Shown piece by piece: positions 20,235 to 29,500 of a DNA stretch of 55,813 bases. The notes beneath the pieces are model-generated. The model was not told where the DNA came from and made no database searches. It saw only the letters and a program-made list of their open reading frames with translations. Numbering within the stretch: position 1 is the first letter of the stretch; each line of letters starts with the position of its first letter. This stretch comes from Bacillus swezeyi. GTDB taxonomy: Bacteria; Bacillota; Bacilli; Bacillales; Bacillaceae. The stretch covers positions 1-55,813 of the forward strand of contig NZ_MRBK01000008.1 of assembly GCF_001969815.1 (NCBI RefSeq). Reading direction: 5' to 3'. The position numbers were made by a program, and so were the translations under genes.

Positions 20235-20308
20235 TAGCGGCGGAGGGGATCGAACCCCCGACCTCACGGGTATGAACCGTACGCTCTAGCCAGCTGAGCT
20301 ACACCGCC
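20235..20308 (-). tRNA. trnSL-Met1: tRNA-Met, elongator (anticodon CAT)
   Basis: A 74-nt cloverleaf: acceptor GGCGGTG pairs with CGCCGCT, D arm GTAGCTCAGCTGG, anticodon loop TTCATAC (CAT), T arm GGGGGTTCGATCCCCTC. A paired first base (G-T) speaks against an initiator tRNA. A CAT anticodon could in principle be a TilS substrate (tRNA-Ile2), but the position and sequence match the elongator Met gene. No CCA is encoded. Confidence 0.92.
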
Positions 20309-20343
20309 ATGTTATGATTTTGTTCTTTTAACGCACAAGTTCT

Positions 20344-20372
20344 ATAATACAAAGGATTGTCCCGTCCGTCAA
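20344..20372 (-). promoter_or_regulatory. tRNA promoter (sigma-A)
   Basis: Minus-strand TTGACG (20367-20372), 17-bp spacer, TATTAT (20344-20349). It lies 36 bp upstream of the mature tRNA-Met and just after the yabR terminator. Confidence 0.8.
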
Positions 20373-20399
20373 TAGAAATTCGAATAAAATTTTTCGGAA

Positions 20400-20440
20400 A
20401 AATAAAAAGGCATCCGCTGGGATAAGACGAATGCCTTTCG
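20400..20440 (-). terminator. Terminator after yabR
   Basis: Arms AAAGGCATCCG/CGAATGCCTTT (20406-20416 with 20428-20438, one mismatch) followed on the minus strand by TTTTTATTTTT. Confidence 0.88.
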
Positions 20441-20460
20441 TTTATATAGAAAGCAGCAAG

Positions 20461-20847
20461 TTAACCTCTTCTTGCTCCGCGCCCTCCACGTTTTGATTCC
20501 GTGTTACGTTTTAGAGACGATAAGCGATCTTCACTATCTTTTAAAAACTTATTCATTTTCTGTTCGAACGTTTCTTTAGAGCGGAAATCATTTCTAGGTC
20601 TTGATTGAGGACGGTCTACAGCCTTTTTGATGGACAAACCGATCTTGCCATCTTTCTCTACATTGATGACTTTGACTTGTACTTGATCACCGACCTTGAG
20701 ATGATCATTGATGTCCTTGACGTAATTATCGGCTACTTCACTGATATGAACGAGACCTGTTGATCCTCCAGGCAATTCAACAAATGCTCCAAAATTTGTA
20801 ATACCTGTTACTTTCCCTTGCAACTTGCTGCCAACTTCAATCGACAT
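20461..20847 (-). CDS. yabR: S1-domain RNA-binding protein YabR
   Basis: The first 75 residues form an S1 OB-fold (VGSKLQGKVTGITNFGAFVE, GSTGLVHISEVADNYV, LKVGDQVQVKVINVEKDGK, IGLSIKKA), like the repeats of ribosomal protein S1 and the S1 domain of PNPase. The remaining 53 residues are basic and end in an Arg/Gly-rich tail (KRGGRGARRG), which suits RNA binding. The exact role is unknown. A near-perfect promoter and terminator make it monocistronic. Confidence 0.92.
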   Translation of the reverse strand: MSIEVGSKLQGKVTGITNFGAFVELPGGSTGLVHISEVADNYVKDINDHLKVGDQVQVKVINVEKDGKIGLSIKKAVDRPQSRPRNDFRSKETFEQKMNKFLKDSEDRLSSLKRNTESKRGGRGARRG

Positions 20848-20891
20848 AAAAAAAGTGCTCCTCCTTAGACTTAAAAAAGATCATTTCTTTA

Positions 20892-20921
20892 ATTATACAT
20901 AAAGAAAAAAATAAGTGTCAA
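20892..20921 (-). promoter_or_regulatory. yabR promoter (sigma-A)
   Basis: Perfect hexamers TTGACA (20916-20921) and TATAAT (20892-20897) with an 18-bp, T-rich spacer on the minus strand, directly after the divIC stop codon. Confidence 0.88.
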
Positions 20922-20926
20922 CAAGG

Positions 20927-21304
20927 CTACTTGCTCTTCTCATCAAACTTGAAGATGATTTCCCCTTCCTTTGAGAGGTAATAATCCTTTCTGGCAAGCT
21001 CTGCAACGTAATCCTCGTCCTTTAATTTGACAATCTCATCTTTTAAGTTTGATTTTTTTGCTTCCAGCTGATCCAGCTTTTTCAAAAGCTCTTGTTTTTT
21101 CTCTTCTTTTGCACTGATATCTGAGGTCTGCGACCAAAGCGAGCTGACCATCACGATCGCCGAAAGCAGCGCGACAGCCCCAAATACCGTCAACCGTCTG
21201 TATAGACCGCGCCTTTTTCGTTTCAAATGCTGCTGTTTCCGTTCCATTTGCTCTTTATATTCATTTTGAATTTGAGAAATATTGCGTTTGCTAGTATCGT
21301 TCAA
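20927..21304 (-). CDS. divIC: Cell-division protein DivIC (FtsB-type)
   Basis: DivIC is a bitopic divisome protein that works with FtsL and DivIB to activate septal peptidoglycan synthesis; it is also needed for sporulation septation. The 125 residues show a basic cytoplasmic part (RKRRGLYRRL), one membrane helix (LTVFGAVALLSAIVMVSSLW), an extracellular coiled coil (AKEEKKQELLKKLDQLEAKK onwards) and the conserved tail DEDYVAELARKDYYLSKEGE. The start is TTG (21302-21304) with GGAGG 10 nt upstream. It is the last gene of the yabM-divIC group. Confidence 0.95.
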   Translation of the reverse strand: MNDTSKRNISQIQNEYKEQMERKQQHLKRKRRGLYRRLTVFGAVALLSAIVMVSSLWSQTSDISAKEEKKQELLKKLDQLEAKKSNLKDEIVKLKDEDYVAELARKDYYLSKEGEIIFKFDEKSK

Positions 21305-21320
21305 TTCCAGACGGCCTCCT

Positions 21321-21947
21321 TCATTTTTTTAGTAATTTCGTTTTAATTGTTATGAATAGTTTCTTTCCCTTTTTGAAAAATCCTGCTCCCTTTTGTAAAA
21401 AGCGTCTCAGCATTCCCCGAATACGGGCGGGAAGAAGCCTATAGCATTGATATATTAAGAAATAAAACGGATAGCCTGCGAATTTTAAGATCTTATATAA
21501 ACATACCGCAAAAAAACGAAAAAGAACATAGATATTTCTCATCAAGAACAGAATAATTGCCAAAAAGGACTGAAATGTCCACACAACAGGGCGAAATATC
21601 ACCATCTGCATCATTTTTGATGTCATACGGCAGATCAAAACAAAGAAGGAGATCATCCATCCCAAGATTTTAATATAGATTTGCTTAAAAAGGCTTTGAT
21701 ATGCGGCAAATCCCAGCATGACCGCCAAAAAGATGTAAATTCTCAACTCTCCTTCATTTACGCTGAGCAGAACATAGAAAAAAAGGAGACCTTGTACCAT
21801 CCAAAACAGCAGATCATGGATAAATAAAAGCCACCTGGCGGTTTTAGCGCGAATCACAAATCGGGTGTAGGTATCAAGGGAAGCGCCCAGCCATGCCCCC
21901 ATTCCGGCCATGGCGAGCATCGTATAGAACTGTGTGGTCAGCGTCAT
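21321..21947 (-). CDS. yabQ: Spore cortex protein YabQ (multipass membrane)
   Basis: YabQ is required for spore cortex formation in B. subtilis (sigma-E regulon). The 208-residue sequence has several hydrophobic segments (for example LLFIHDLLFWMVQGLLFFYV, IYIFLAVMLGFAAYQSLF, ILGWMISFFVLI, FLAIILFLMRNIYVLFRFF) and a very basic C-terminal tail (KKGKKLFITIKTKLLKK). It overlaps yabP by 4 nt. No catalytic motif is visible, so it is probably structural in the outer forespore membrane. Confidence 0.9.
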   Translation of the reverse strand: MTLTTQFYTMLAMAGMGAWLGASLDTYTRFVIRAKTARWLLFIHDLLFWMVQGLLFFYVLLSVNEGELRIYIFLAVMLGFAAYQSLFKQIYIKILGWMISFFVLICRMTSKMMQMVIFRPVVWTFQSFLAIILFLMRNIYVLFRFFAVCLYKILKFAGYPFYFLIYQCYRLLPARIRGMLRRFLQKGAGFFKKGKKLFITIKTKLLKK

Positions 21948-22252
21948 TTAAACAACTTGCTAAAAAACCCTTTAGCTTTCTCCCCCTGCTGCTCATCCAA
22001 ATAGACGAGATCAAGCACTCTTCCCTTAATGGAGACAACTCCTTTTTCCACATCCAGATTTTTCATCTGCAAGTTTTCGCCTCTGACCGCCAGCATACCC
22101 ATCACGGTTTCAAGCAAAAATTCCTCATTATCAAAGCTCTCAACCTGTTTGACGCCGGAAATATCCAACAGCTTGCGGCCCTTCATCATGACGTTATGTT
22201 CCGGGACAGATGACCCGTTGGAAGGGTTATGCTGGTCATAGTATAAACTCAT
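21944..22252 (-). CDS. yabP: Sporulation protein YabP
   Basis: YabP (102 residues, YabP/YqfC family) is made in the mother cell and is associated with cortex formation together with YabQ. The core is a beta-rich YabP domain: NVMMKGRKLLDISGVKQVES, FLLETVMGMLAVRGENLQMK, LDVEKGVVSIKGRVLDLVYL. The preceding gap holds a perfect sigma-E -10 element, in line with this. Confidence 0.92.
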   Translation of the reverse strand: MSLYYDQHNPSNGSSVPEHNVMMKGRKLLDISGVKQVESFDNEEFLLETVMGMLAVRGENLQMKNLDVEKGVVSIKGRVLDLVYLDEQQGEKAKGFFSKLFK

Positions 22253-22295
22253 CTATTCATCCCCCATATCCTCATACTATAAGATTCGTTACTGC

Positions 22296-22303
22296 ATTGT
22301 ATG
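22296..22303 (-). promoter_or_regulatory. Candidate sigma-E -10 element for yabP-yabQ
   Basis: CATACAAT on the minus strand is a perfect match to the sigma-E -10 consensus, 43 bp before the yabP start. The -35 region (about 15 bp upstream) matches poorly, so the promoter call rests on the -10 and on the known sigma-E dependence of the orthologs. Confidence 0.6.
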
Positions 22304-22329
22304 AGATGAGGTGTTTTTTTAGAACAAGC

Positions 22330-22593
22330 CTATTCCCCTCCGAGTTTCTCTTCTTTCAGGACGGTGTACATATTCGCAGCCTCTTCTTTTTTCGTCGTGT
22401 CTTTCAGTTCATTGACTTTGACAGTAACGAGTTTTTGACCGAAGCGAACCTCAAGCTCGTCTCCCGCTTTAACATCAGAGCTTGCTTTTGCCTGCTGGCC
22501 GTTGATCGAGATCCTCCCCTGATCCGCCACTTCTTTGGCAAGCGTCCGTCTTTTAATCAGTCTTGATACCTTTAGAAATTTATCAAGTCTCAT
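22330..22593 (-). CDS. rqcP: Ribosome quality-control S4-domain protein RqcP
   Basis: RqcP (YabO, Hsp15-like) binds stalled 50S subunits with RqcH and supports alanine-tailing of nascent chains. The 87 residues are an S4 RNA-binding domain: [48 protein letters not shown], followed by a short helical tail. It lies 6 nt after yabN and before yabP. Confidence 0.94.
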   Translation of the reverse strand: MRLDKFLKVSRLIKRRTLAKEVADQGRISINGQQAKASSDVKAGDELEVRFGQKLVTVKVNELKDTTKKEEAANMYTVLKEEKLGGE

Positions 22594-22599
22594 GGCTTA

Positions 22600-24069
22600 T
22601 CAGCCCCTTTCGATTTCTTTCGCTTCATTCCAGAATTCGTCCATTTCCTCAAGCGTCATGCTTTCGAGGTCCTTTCCGACGCGTTTTGCCGATTGTTCAA
22701 TATGCTTGAACCGTCTGTAAAACTTGGCATTTGTCATAGTGAGCGCTTCTTCGGGCTCAATTTTATAAAACCGGCCGATGTTGACGAGAGCAAATAAAAG
22801 ATCTCCGAATTCTTCTTTTATTTTTTTGCCGTCCTGTTCAGCTTCGGAAATTTCTAAAGAAAATTCTTTCATTTCTTCTTGAACTTTGTCCCAAATATCT
22901 TGAACATCAGACCAGTCAAATCCGGACTTTGCTGCTTTTTTCTGAAGCTGATTCGCTTTTGACAGAGCGGGCAGCGGCTTCGGAATATCATCGAGAAGCG
23001 ATATTTTATCGGTCTGTTTTTCCTGCTTCTTAATCTCTTCCCAGTTTGCCATGACGTCGGCCTCATCATTTACTGCAGCATCCCCGAAAACATGCGGATG
23101 CCTTCTGATCATTTTCGCAGTGATTCCGCGTATGACATCATCAATGGCAAAGAGACCTTCATCTTCACCGATTTGCGCATGGAGAAGGACTTGCAGCATG
23201 ACATCGCCAAGCTCTTCAACCAGATGATCAGAATCCTCTTCATCGATGGCTTCCAGCACTTCATAACACTCTTCTATTAAGTATTTTTTCAATGATTGAT
23301 GAGTCTGTTTTTGATCCCAAGGGCAGCCGTTTGGTCCGCGAAGCTCCCTTATGACGCGGCGGAACATCGAAAATTCCTGATAAAGAACAGCTTCGTCTTT
23401 GACAGGAGGAACGTAAACGCTCGTCAAATTGGTGATACCGACACTTCTGTCCAGTTCATAAAGCGGCACTTTTCTGACCTCTTCTTTGCTGCTTCCCGCC
23501 GCCGTTACGATCACAACCTCATAATCATCAGGCAGCTTTTCCATCAATGTAAGCTTTACTTCGGAAGCGGTCATTTGATCATAAACCTGGCAAATAATGA
23601 GGTGATGGCAGAGCTCCACTTCATCTGCTGAAAATTGAACGGCATCAACAAATTGAAATCCTTCAATCGGATCGATCTCCAAGGCGTTAAATGTCGCATC
23701 AAGAAAACTGTGGCCGCCCTCCACCTCTACTTCCGCTTGATATATATGCTGTCTTTCAAGCAACAGCTGCACGGTTCTTTCCGCTACAAACGGATGGCCC
23801 GGAACGGCGTAGAGCACATCCCGCTTCTCTGCTTCCTGAAAAAGCCTTGCAACGATTTCTTCATAAACCTCATCGAATTGATCATGCTTTTCATAGATCT
23901 CATCAAAAAAATGAATGGTCGGAATTTCTTTTCTCAGCTCTTCTATTAATGGATGGTCTTCCGTCCGGACGTATAGCACCTCAGCTTGTGTAAGGCGCTT
24001 ATAGACGCCAAGAGTTAATTGATTCATATCGCCTGCCCCGAGACCGACAACTGTTATTTTACGAGTCAT
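22600..24069 (-). CDS. yabN: Fused methylase-like/MazG nucleotide pyrophosphohydrolase YabN
   Basis: The N-terminal part (about 1-220: ITVVGLGAGDMNQLTLGVYK, YAVPGHPFVAERTVQLLL) is a tetrapyrrole/SAM methylase fold of unknown activity. The C-terminal part (about 225-489) is a MazG pyrophosphohydrolase with GPNGCPWDQKQTHQSLKKYL, EECYEV and LVEELGDVMLQVLLHAQ (Mg-binding acidic residues), then a second MazG-like repeat (EEMKEF, IKEEFGDLLFALVNIGRF). Such fusions remove non-canonical or damaged NTPs. 489 residues equals the B. subtilis length. It overlaps yabM by 11 nt. Confidence 0.94.
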   Translation of the reverse strand: MTRKITVVGLGAGDMNQLTLGVYKRLTQAEVLYVRTEDHPLIEELRKEIPTIHFFDEIYEKHDQFDEVYEEIVARLFQEAEKRDVLYAVPGHPFVAERTVQLLLERQHIYQAEVEVEGGHSFLDATFNALEIDPIEGFQFVDAVQFSADEVELCHHLIICQVYDQMTASEVKLTLMEKLPDDYEVVIVTAAGSSKEEVRKVPLYELDRSVGITNLTSVYVPPVKDEAVLYQEFSMFRRVIRELRGPNGCPWDQKQTHQSLKKYLIEECYEVLEAIDEEDSDHLVEELGDVMLQVLLHAQIGEDEGLFAIDDVIRGITAKMIRRHPHVFGDAAVNDEADVMANWEEIKKQEKQTDKISLLDDIPKPLPALSKANQLQKKAAKSGFDWSDVQDIWDKVQEEMKEFSLEISEAEQDGKKIKEEFGDLLFALVNIGRFYKIEPEEALTMTNAKFYRRFKHIEQSAKRVGKDLESMTLEEMDEFWNEAKEIERG

Positions 24070-25651
24070 TCCCGCCGCCCCTTTCTCGTTTGAATGTCAG
24101 GAGCTTGCTGCCAAAAGGTACAAGCTCGAGTTCTTTTTCTGAAAACACGCGTAATTTTAATATGCTGTACAAAAAGACTGCTCCGCCGATGAAAACCGCA
24201 CTGAGGCTTTCTGCTGCCGACAGCCATCTGCTTTCATGCGGCAGCACTGTTTCAAACGCATAGAGCCAAAATGACAAGACCGCCGCCATGATGAATGCCG
24301 AGATCAAAATCCCGGAGATTCTGTATTCCGAAAGTTTGATCAAGCCCTTCCTTTTCAGCTGTAACAGGTTAAGCCCGGCGACAGCGGCGAATGCCGCGAC
24401 AGTAGCCAAGGCTGCTCCGGATATACCGAGGGAAGGAATCAGCATGAAGTTGAATACAGCTTTCAGCAAAAAACCGCTGAAAACGGAGACGGCCGGAAAA
24501 AATGTATCCCCGAGACCTTGTAAAACAGCGGTGATGGTCAAAGCAAGCGACGCAAAAAAAATTGAAATACTGAACATTTGAAGCGCTGCCGTCCCTTCGC
24601 TGTTTTTAAACAGCATGACATTAACCGGCTCCAAAATGCAAATGAGGCCTACCGCCGCACCAGTGCCAATCACCAAGCTCATTTTAATTGAAGATTGGAT
24701 TTTTTCTTGTGCAGCCTTGATTTCCTCCTGTTTTCTCGCTTTAGAAAGAGATGGGACAAGAGCAGTCGCAATGCTCGCCGCAAAAACGGTTCCTAATTGA
24801 AGCAGCGGCTGGCCTCTGTCATAAACACCTTTTGTATGTTTCGCCTGAAGCTCGTCCATTCCTTGTCCCGCCAGCAATGAATATAAGTTCAGCGCGTCAA
24901 CAAGCTGGATGAGAATTAGCATGAGGCTGGCAGCACAGATCGTCACCGTGTACAGACAAAGCTGTTTGACAATCGTTTTCGTCTCAACACCCGCATGATG
25001 AACAGCGCGGTTTCTTTTCCTCTTTACCCAAAATGCCGCCAAGATGAAAAATGCTGTCAGGCCTCCGACCAGAGAGCCAAAGGCTGCTCCGGCTCCGGCA
25101 TCATATAAAGAGTATCCGTTCTTTACAAGCCACCACGTCAAAATGAGGATGGCTGCGACACGGAAAAACTGCTCGCCGATTTGTGAAAATGCCGTCGGCA
25201 GCATCTGCTCGCTTCCTTGAAAATAGCCTCTGAATAAGGATACGAACGGGAGCAGCAAATAAGAAAACGAAACGGCGCGGATGACCTGGGCAAGCTCCGG
25301 GTCGCCCATCAGGCCTGCAATAGACGCAGCTCCGATAAAAAGAAGAAGAAAAAAAACAAGGCCGACTCCTGACACAAACAGCATAGACACGCGGAGAATC
25401 TTCCCGCGGCTGTCCGCACCGTGATCATTCAAAAGCTTGGAAATGATGACCGGAAAGCCGGATGTCGCAAGCAGCACAGATATTCCTATCATCGGATACA
25501 CTTGCTGAAAAATATAAAAACCGACATCTCCCACTATATTTTGAAAAGGCACTCTATAAACAGCGCTTAATATTTTTGATAAAATTCCCGCCAATGACAA
25601 CACAAAGGCGCCTTGCCAAAGAAGCCGTCTTTGGCCGTTTAAAAAGCCCAT
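24059..25651 (-). CDS. yabM: MurJ/SpoVB-like polysaccharide flippase YabM
   Basis: The protein (530 residues) belongs to the MOP exporter superfamily (SpoVB/MurJ/Wzx-type) with about 14 membrane helices. The family start is visible in VLSLAGILSKILSAVYRVPF and GDVGFYIFQQVYPM, and the middle carries LLPFVSLFRGYFQGSEQMLP. A role in moving lipid-linked envelope precursors is inferred. The ATG at 25649-25651 lies 8 nt after GGAG; an upstream ATG would add ten residues with a poorer ribosome site. It starts the yabM-yabN-rqcP-yabP-yabQ-divIC chain. Confidence 0.9.
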   Translation of the reverse strand: MGFLNGQRRLLWQGAFVLSLAGILSKILSAVYRVPFQNIVGDVGFYIFQQVYPMIGISVLLATSGFPVIISKLLNDHGADSRGKILRVSMLFVSGVGLVFFLLLFIGAASIAGLMGDPELAQVIRAVSFSYLLLPFVSLFRGYFQGSEQMLPTAFSQIGEQFFRVAAILILTWWLVKNGYSLYDAGAGAAFGSLVGGLTAFFILAAFWVKRKRNRAVHHAGVETKTIVKQLCLYTVTICAASLMLILIQLVDALNLYSLLAGQGMDELQAKHTKGVYDRGQPLLQLGTVFAASIATALVPSLSKARKQEEIKAAQEKIQSSIKMSLVIGTGAAVGLICILEPVNVMLFKNSEGTAALQMFSISIFFASLALTITAVLQGLGDTFFPAVSVFSGFLLKAVFNFMLIPSLGISGAALATVAAFAAVAGLNLLQLKRKGLIKLSEYRISGILISAFIMAAVLSFWLYAFETVLPHESRWLSAAESLSAVFIGGAVFLYSILKLRVFSEKELELVPFGSKLLTFKRERGGGNDS

Positions 25652-25756
25652 TCTGCAAGCTCCTTTCAATGCGCTTTTCATCTCTTCCTGAAAAGCACAT
25701 GAAACGTGCTTATTATACCATATACCGTGCAGTTCCCTCCCTTTTTAACCGCCAAC

Positions 25757-25790
25757 TAAAAAAAAGAACAGCCCAAAAGGGTGCTGTTCC
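25757..25790 (-). terminator. Terminator after spoVT
   Basis: Arms GAACAGC/GCTGTTC (25766-25772 with 25783-25789) followed on the minus strand by TTTTTTTT. It lies about 88 bp after the spoVT stop, with another hairpin in between. Confidence 0.88.
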
Positions 25791-25831
25791 GACTGGTTGA
25801 TACGATATTCCGGGCGTGTTAAACACTTCGG

Positions 25832-25856
25832 CATTCCTGCCTGAACGGCAGGAATG
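25832..25856 (-). other. Strong hairpin without T tract after spoVT
   Basis: A perfect 10-bp stem CATTCCTGCC/GGCAGGAATG with a 5-nt loop, 21 bp after the spoVT stop, followed by the palindrome GTGTTAAACAC (25816-25826). There is no T run, so it is not a terminator on its own; it could protect the spoVT mRNA 3' end. Confidence 0.6.
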
Positions 25857-25877
25857 TCCAAATAAAAGGAATGAGAC

Positions 25878-26414
25878 CTATTGTTCCATTTGACGCGCCA
25901 GGAAACCGGCGGCAGTTTCGACTGCTTTATGTTCCACTTCACCAATTGACTGGTCTTTAGAAAAAATCACGACAGCTCCGATCGGATCACCGTTTGCAAC
26001 AATCGGGCCCACTGTATAAGATGCGACTTCTTCGTCAATGCCGTCAATCAGCTGGATCGTCTTCGCATCCCCGTCCAACACGGAGTTTCGCTGGTCCATC
26101 GCTTTTTCTACCATATCGCTGATGGACTTGTTTAAGTAGTCTTTTTTGGAGCTTCCCGATACTGCGATATACACGTCACGGTCGCAGATCAGTACAGAAT
26201 GCCCTAAACTGTCATAAAGCGCGTCTGCGTATTCTTTAGCAAAATCGCCAAGCTCGCTGATAGGAGAATATTTTTTTAAAATAACCTCCCCATCCCGATC
26301 CACGAATATTTCTAAAGGGTCCCCCTCACGAATACGCAAGGTTCTTCGTATTTCCTTCGGGATCACGACCCGGCCTAAATCATCAATCCGACGTACAATA
26401 CCAGTTGCTTTCAT
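25878..26414 (-). CDS. spoVT: Forespore transcription regulator SpoVT
   Basis: SpoVT adjusts sigma-G-dependent gene expression in the forespore. The 178-residue protein has an AbrB-type swapped-hairpin DNA-binding domain (MKATGIVRRIDDLGRVVIPK, EIRRTLRIREGDPLEIFVD) and a C-terminal GAF domain (about 60-178, containing LICDRDVYIAVSGSSKKDYL and GAVVIFSKDQ). The N-terminus is closely similar to AbrB in this same window. A sigma-G-like promoter lies about 90 bp upstream. Confidence 0.96.
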   Translation of the reverse strand: MKATGIVRRIDDLGRVVIPKEIRRTLRIREGDPLEIFVDRDGEVILKKYSPISELGDFAKEYADALYDSLGHSVLICDRDVYIAVSGSSKKDYLNKSISDMVEKAMDQRNSVLDGDAKTIQLIDGIDEEVASYTVGPIVANGDPIGAVVIFSKDQSIGEVEHKAVETAAGFLARQMEQ

Positions 26415-26501
26415 CTGTGCTGCCTCTCTTTCATTTGATGATATATCTGGTGGATGTAACAGAGCTGTGTACTTGAAACACTCTCCACTCTTGATTGATT
26501 T

Positions 26502-26530
26502 TAGTATCCTTCACATCAAATGTAATATAC
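26502..26530 (-). promoter_or_regulatory. Candidate sigma-G promoter of spoVT
   Basis: Minus-strand GTATATT (26524-26530) matches the sigma-G/F -35 GHATR, and after 15 bp GATACTA (26502-26508) matches the -10 CATnnTA at all but the first position. It agrees with the known forespore expression of spoVT. Confidence 0.6.
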
Positions 26531-26548
26531 GTGAGTAACAACAAAAAT

Positions 26549-29500
26549 TTACGATGAAGCAATGGTTTGTTTTTTAACGTCTTGCAAGCCTTTTAAAATC
26601 TCAAGCAGCGTCTCCAGCCACTCTTCAGGTTTGCGGTTTTTCACCTGAATCGAGATTTTGAGTTTCTTGCCTTCCATTCCAAGACCGATCTGCCTGCCGT
26701 ATTTGCTGCCGAGTTCAAACAGCTTTTGTCCATCGATTTCAGAGCTTGCCTTTTCGTCGATCGTCAGTCTGACGGCTTCTTTCTCCTGCTTAATCAGCTC
26801 GACGCGCTCTCTGATGGCATATACCTTCATTTCTGCAATCGCAAATAAATACTCGACTTCTTTCGGGTACTCGCCGAAACGGTCGATCATTTCATCCTGC
26901 AGCTCGCTTTTTTCTTCAGCGGTTGCAACGGATCTGAATCGTTTATACATATCTATTTTTTGCTTGCCGTCCGTCACATAGGTCTGCGGAATATACGCAT
27001 CAAGCTCCAAATCGATTTCCGGTTCAAACTTTTCAGCTTGCGGCACATCACCCTTGCGCGCTTCAATCGCTTCCTTGAGCATTTGCGAGTATAAATCAAA
27101 CCCGACGGAATCGATAAACCCGTGCTGTTGTGCACCTAGAAGGTTGCCGGCTCCGCGTATCGTCAAGTCGCGCATGGCGATCTTGAAACCAGACCCGAGT
27201 TCAGTGAATTCCTTAATAGCCTGAAGTCTTTTTTCAGCCACTTCTGTCAGGACTTTGTCTTTTCGATACGTAAAATAGGCGTAAGCTACCCGATTAGAGC
27301 GTCCGACACGGCCTCTCAGCTGATACAGCTGTGAAAGGCCCATTTTGTCGGCATCGTACACAATTAACGTATTGACGTTTGGAATATCGACGCCGGTTTC
27401 AATAATTGTCGTACTGACGAGAACATCTGATTCTCCCTCTAAAAAGTTCAGCATAACCGATTCAAGTTCGTTTTCTGTCATTTTCCCATGGGCATACGCC
27501 ACCTTGGCATCAGGCACAAGCATTGAAATTTCTTCAGCTTTTCTTTCAATGTCCTCGACCCGATTGTACAAGAAGTATACTTGGCCGCCTCTGGCGAGCT
27601 CTCGTTCTATCGCTTCCCTCACCAGCGCCCCGTTGTATTCGACAACATATGTCTGAACGGGAAAGCGGTTTTCCGGAGGGGTTTCGATCACTGACAAATC
27701 CCTGACTCCAAGCATGGACATATGAAGGGTTCGGGGTATTGGAGTCGCCGTCAAAGTCAGCACATCGACATTCGCTTTGATTCGTTTAATTTTTTCCTTA
27801 TGTGTGACTCCGAACCTTTGTTCTTCATCAATGATGAGCAAGCCCAGATCTTTGTACACGACATCCTTTGACAAAAGCCTGTGGGTTCCGATTACAATAT
27901 CGATCGTGCCGTTCTTCAGGCCTTTAATCGTTTCAGTCGCTTCTTTTCTAGTCCGGAACCGGCTGAGCAGGCCGATGTTAACCGGATAATCCTGGAATCT
28001 CTCCAATATTGTTTCATAATGCTGCTGGGCCAAAATAGTAGTCGGTACAAGGATAGCCACCTGCTTTCCATCTGCAATCGCTTTAAAGGCGCCACGGATA
28101 GCAACCTCTGTCTTGCCGTACCCGACATCTCCGCAAAGCAGCCGGTCCATCGGCCGTTCTTTTTCCATATCTTTTTTAATTTCATGAATCGATCTCAGCT
28201 GGTCCTCTGTTTCTTGATAAGGAAAAGCGGCTTCAAATTCGCGCTGCATTTCGTGGTCTGGAGAAAAGGCATAACCTTTGCTTGCTTCTCTTTCCGCATA
28301 GAGCTTAATCAAATCGTCTGCGATATCCTGAACAGATGTTTCAACCTTTTTCTTGACCCGCTTCCATTCGCTTCCTCCCAGTTTGTACAGCTTCGGTTCT
28401 TTGCCTTCTGAACCGACATATTTCTGAACCTGGTCGATTTGATCAACGGGCACGTAAAGTTTATCGCTTCCCTGGTAATGAATGTTCAGGTAATCCTTGT
28501 GGATGCCGTTGATTTCAAGCGTTTCGATGCCTAAATATTTTCCGATTCCATGGTTGACGTGGACGACATAATCACCGACCTGCAATTCTGAGTAGCTTTT
28601 GATTCTTTCTGCATTTGTCAGCTTTTGTTTGCGCGCCTGCTTTTTTACGCGTTTCTTAAACAATTCTTCCTCGGTGATGACAGCCAGCTTCATCAGAGGA
28701 AGCTCAAAACCCGATTGAAGGCCGCCTTCCATGATGTAGATTTGTCCTTGGGCAAGCGCCGCGTCTTGATCTGCTTGCGCAGCTTCTATGTCATAATCCG
28801 ACAGAACCGATGCGAGCTTTTCGACGCGCTCCCGGCTGTCCCCTAGAAAAACGGTCGTGTATTTGGATTTTTTAAACCGTTCAATCTCGTTTTTGAGCAC
28901 ATTCATCTGACCGTGAAAGCTTTGCATTTGTTTGCTGGAAACATTCACGATGTTTTGCGGACTTGTATGCTGAACATGCCTCAAAAACAGCGAATAGTAC
29001 AAAATCGGGCGAGACTGTGTCGAGATGAGATTGTGAAAAGGGAATGACATGGACATGTCATGAAGAATTTTGCCTTCTTCAAGAAGACTCGTGATCCATT
29101 CAGCCTCTTCCTTTTGCAGCTGGTCTTCCATTTCGTGAACACGGCTGATCTCATCCAGTATGAGCAGAGTATTTTTCGGGAAATAATCTAGCAAACTAGC
29201 AGGATTCTCATAGAAATAAGAAATGTATTTGACCATTTCCTGGCCAATGTTTCCTTCCGTGAGCCGCTCTTTGTCCTCCGCTATATTTTGATGGAGGATT
29301 TCTTTTTGTTTATCCAGCTTCAGTTTCTTAAGACTGCTGGCAAGGCCTTTCTCCATTTGCTCAAGCGCCCTTTGCCGATCTTCTTCCCGTACGATCAGCT
29401 CCTTTGCCGGGCCGATCTCCACTGTATCGCGCGTCTCCAGAGAGCGCTGATCATCCGTATTGAAAATGCGAATTGAATCGATCTCAGTATCAAACAGTTC

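Noticed and set aside
20235..20308. tRNA-Ile2 (CAT, TilS substrate) or initiator Met instead of elongator Met
   Set aside because: The arm sequences and position match the elongator tRNA-Met gene next to tRNA-Glu; initiator-type unpaired first base and GGG/CCC anticodon stem are absent.
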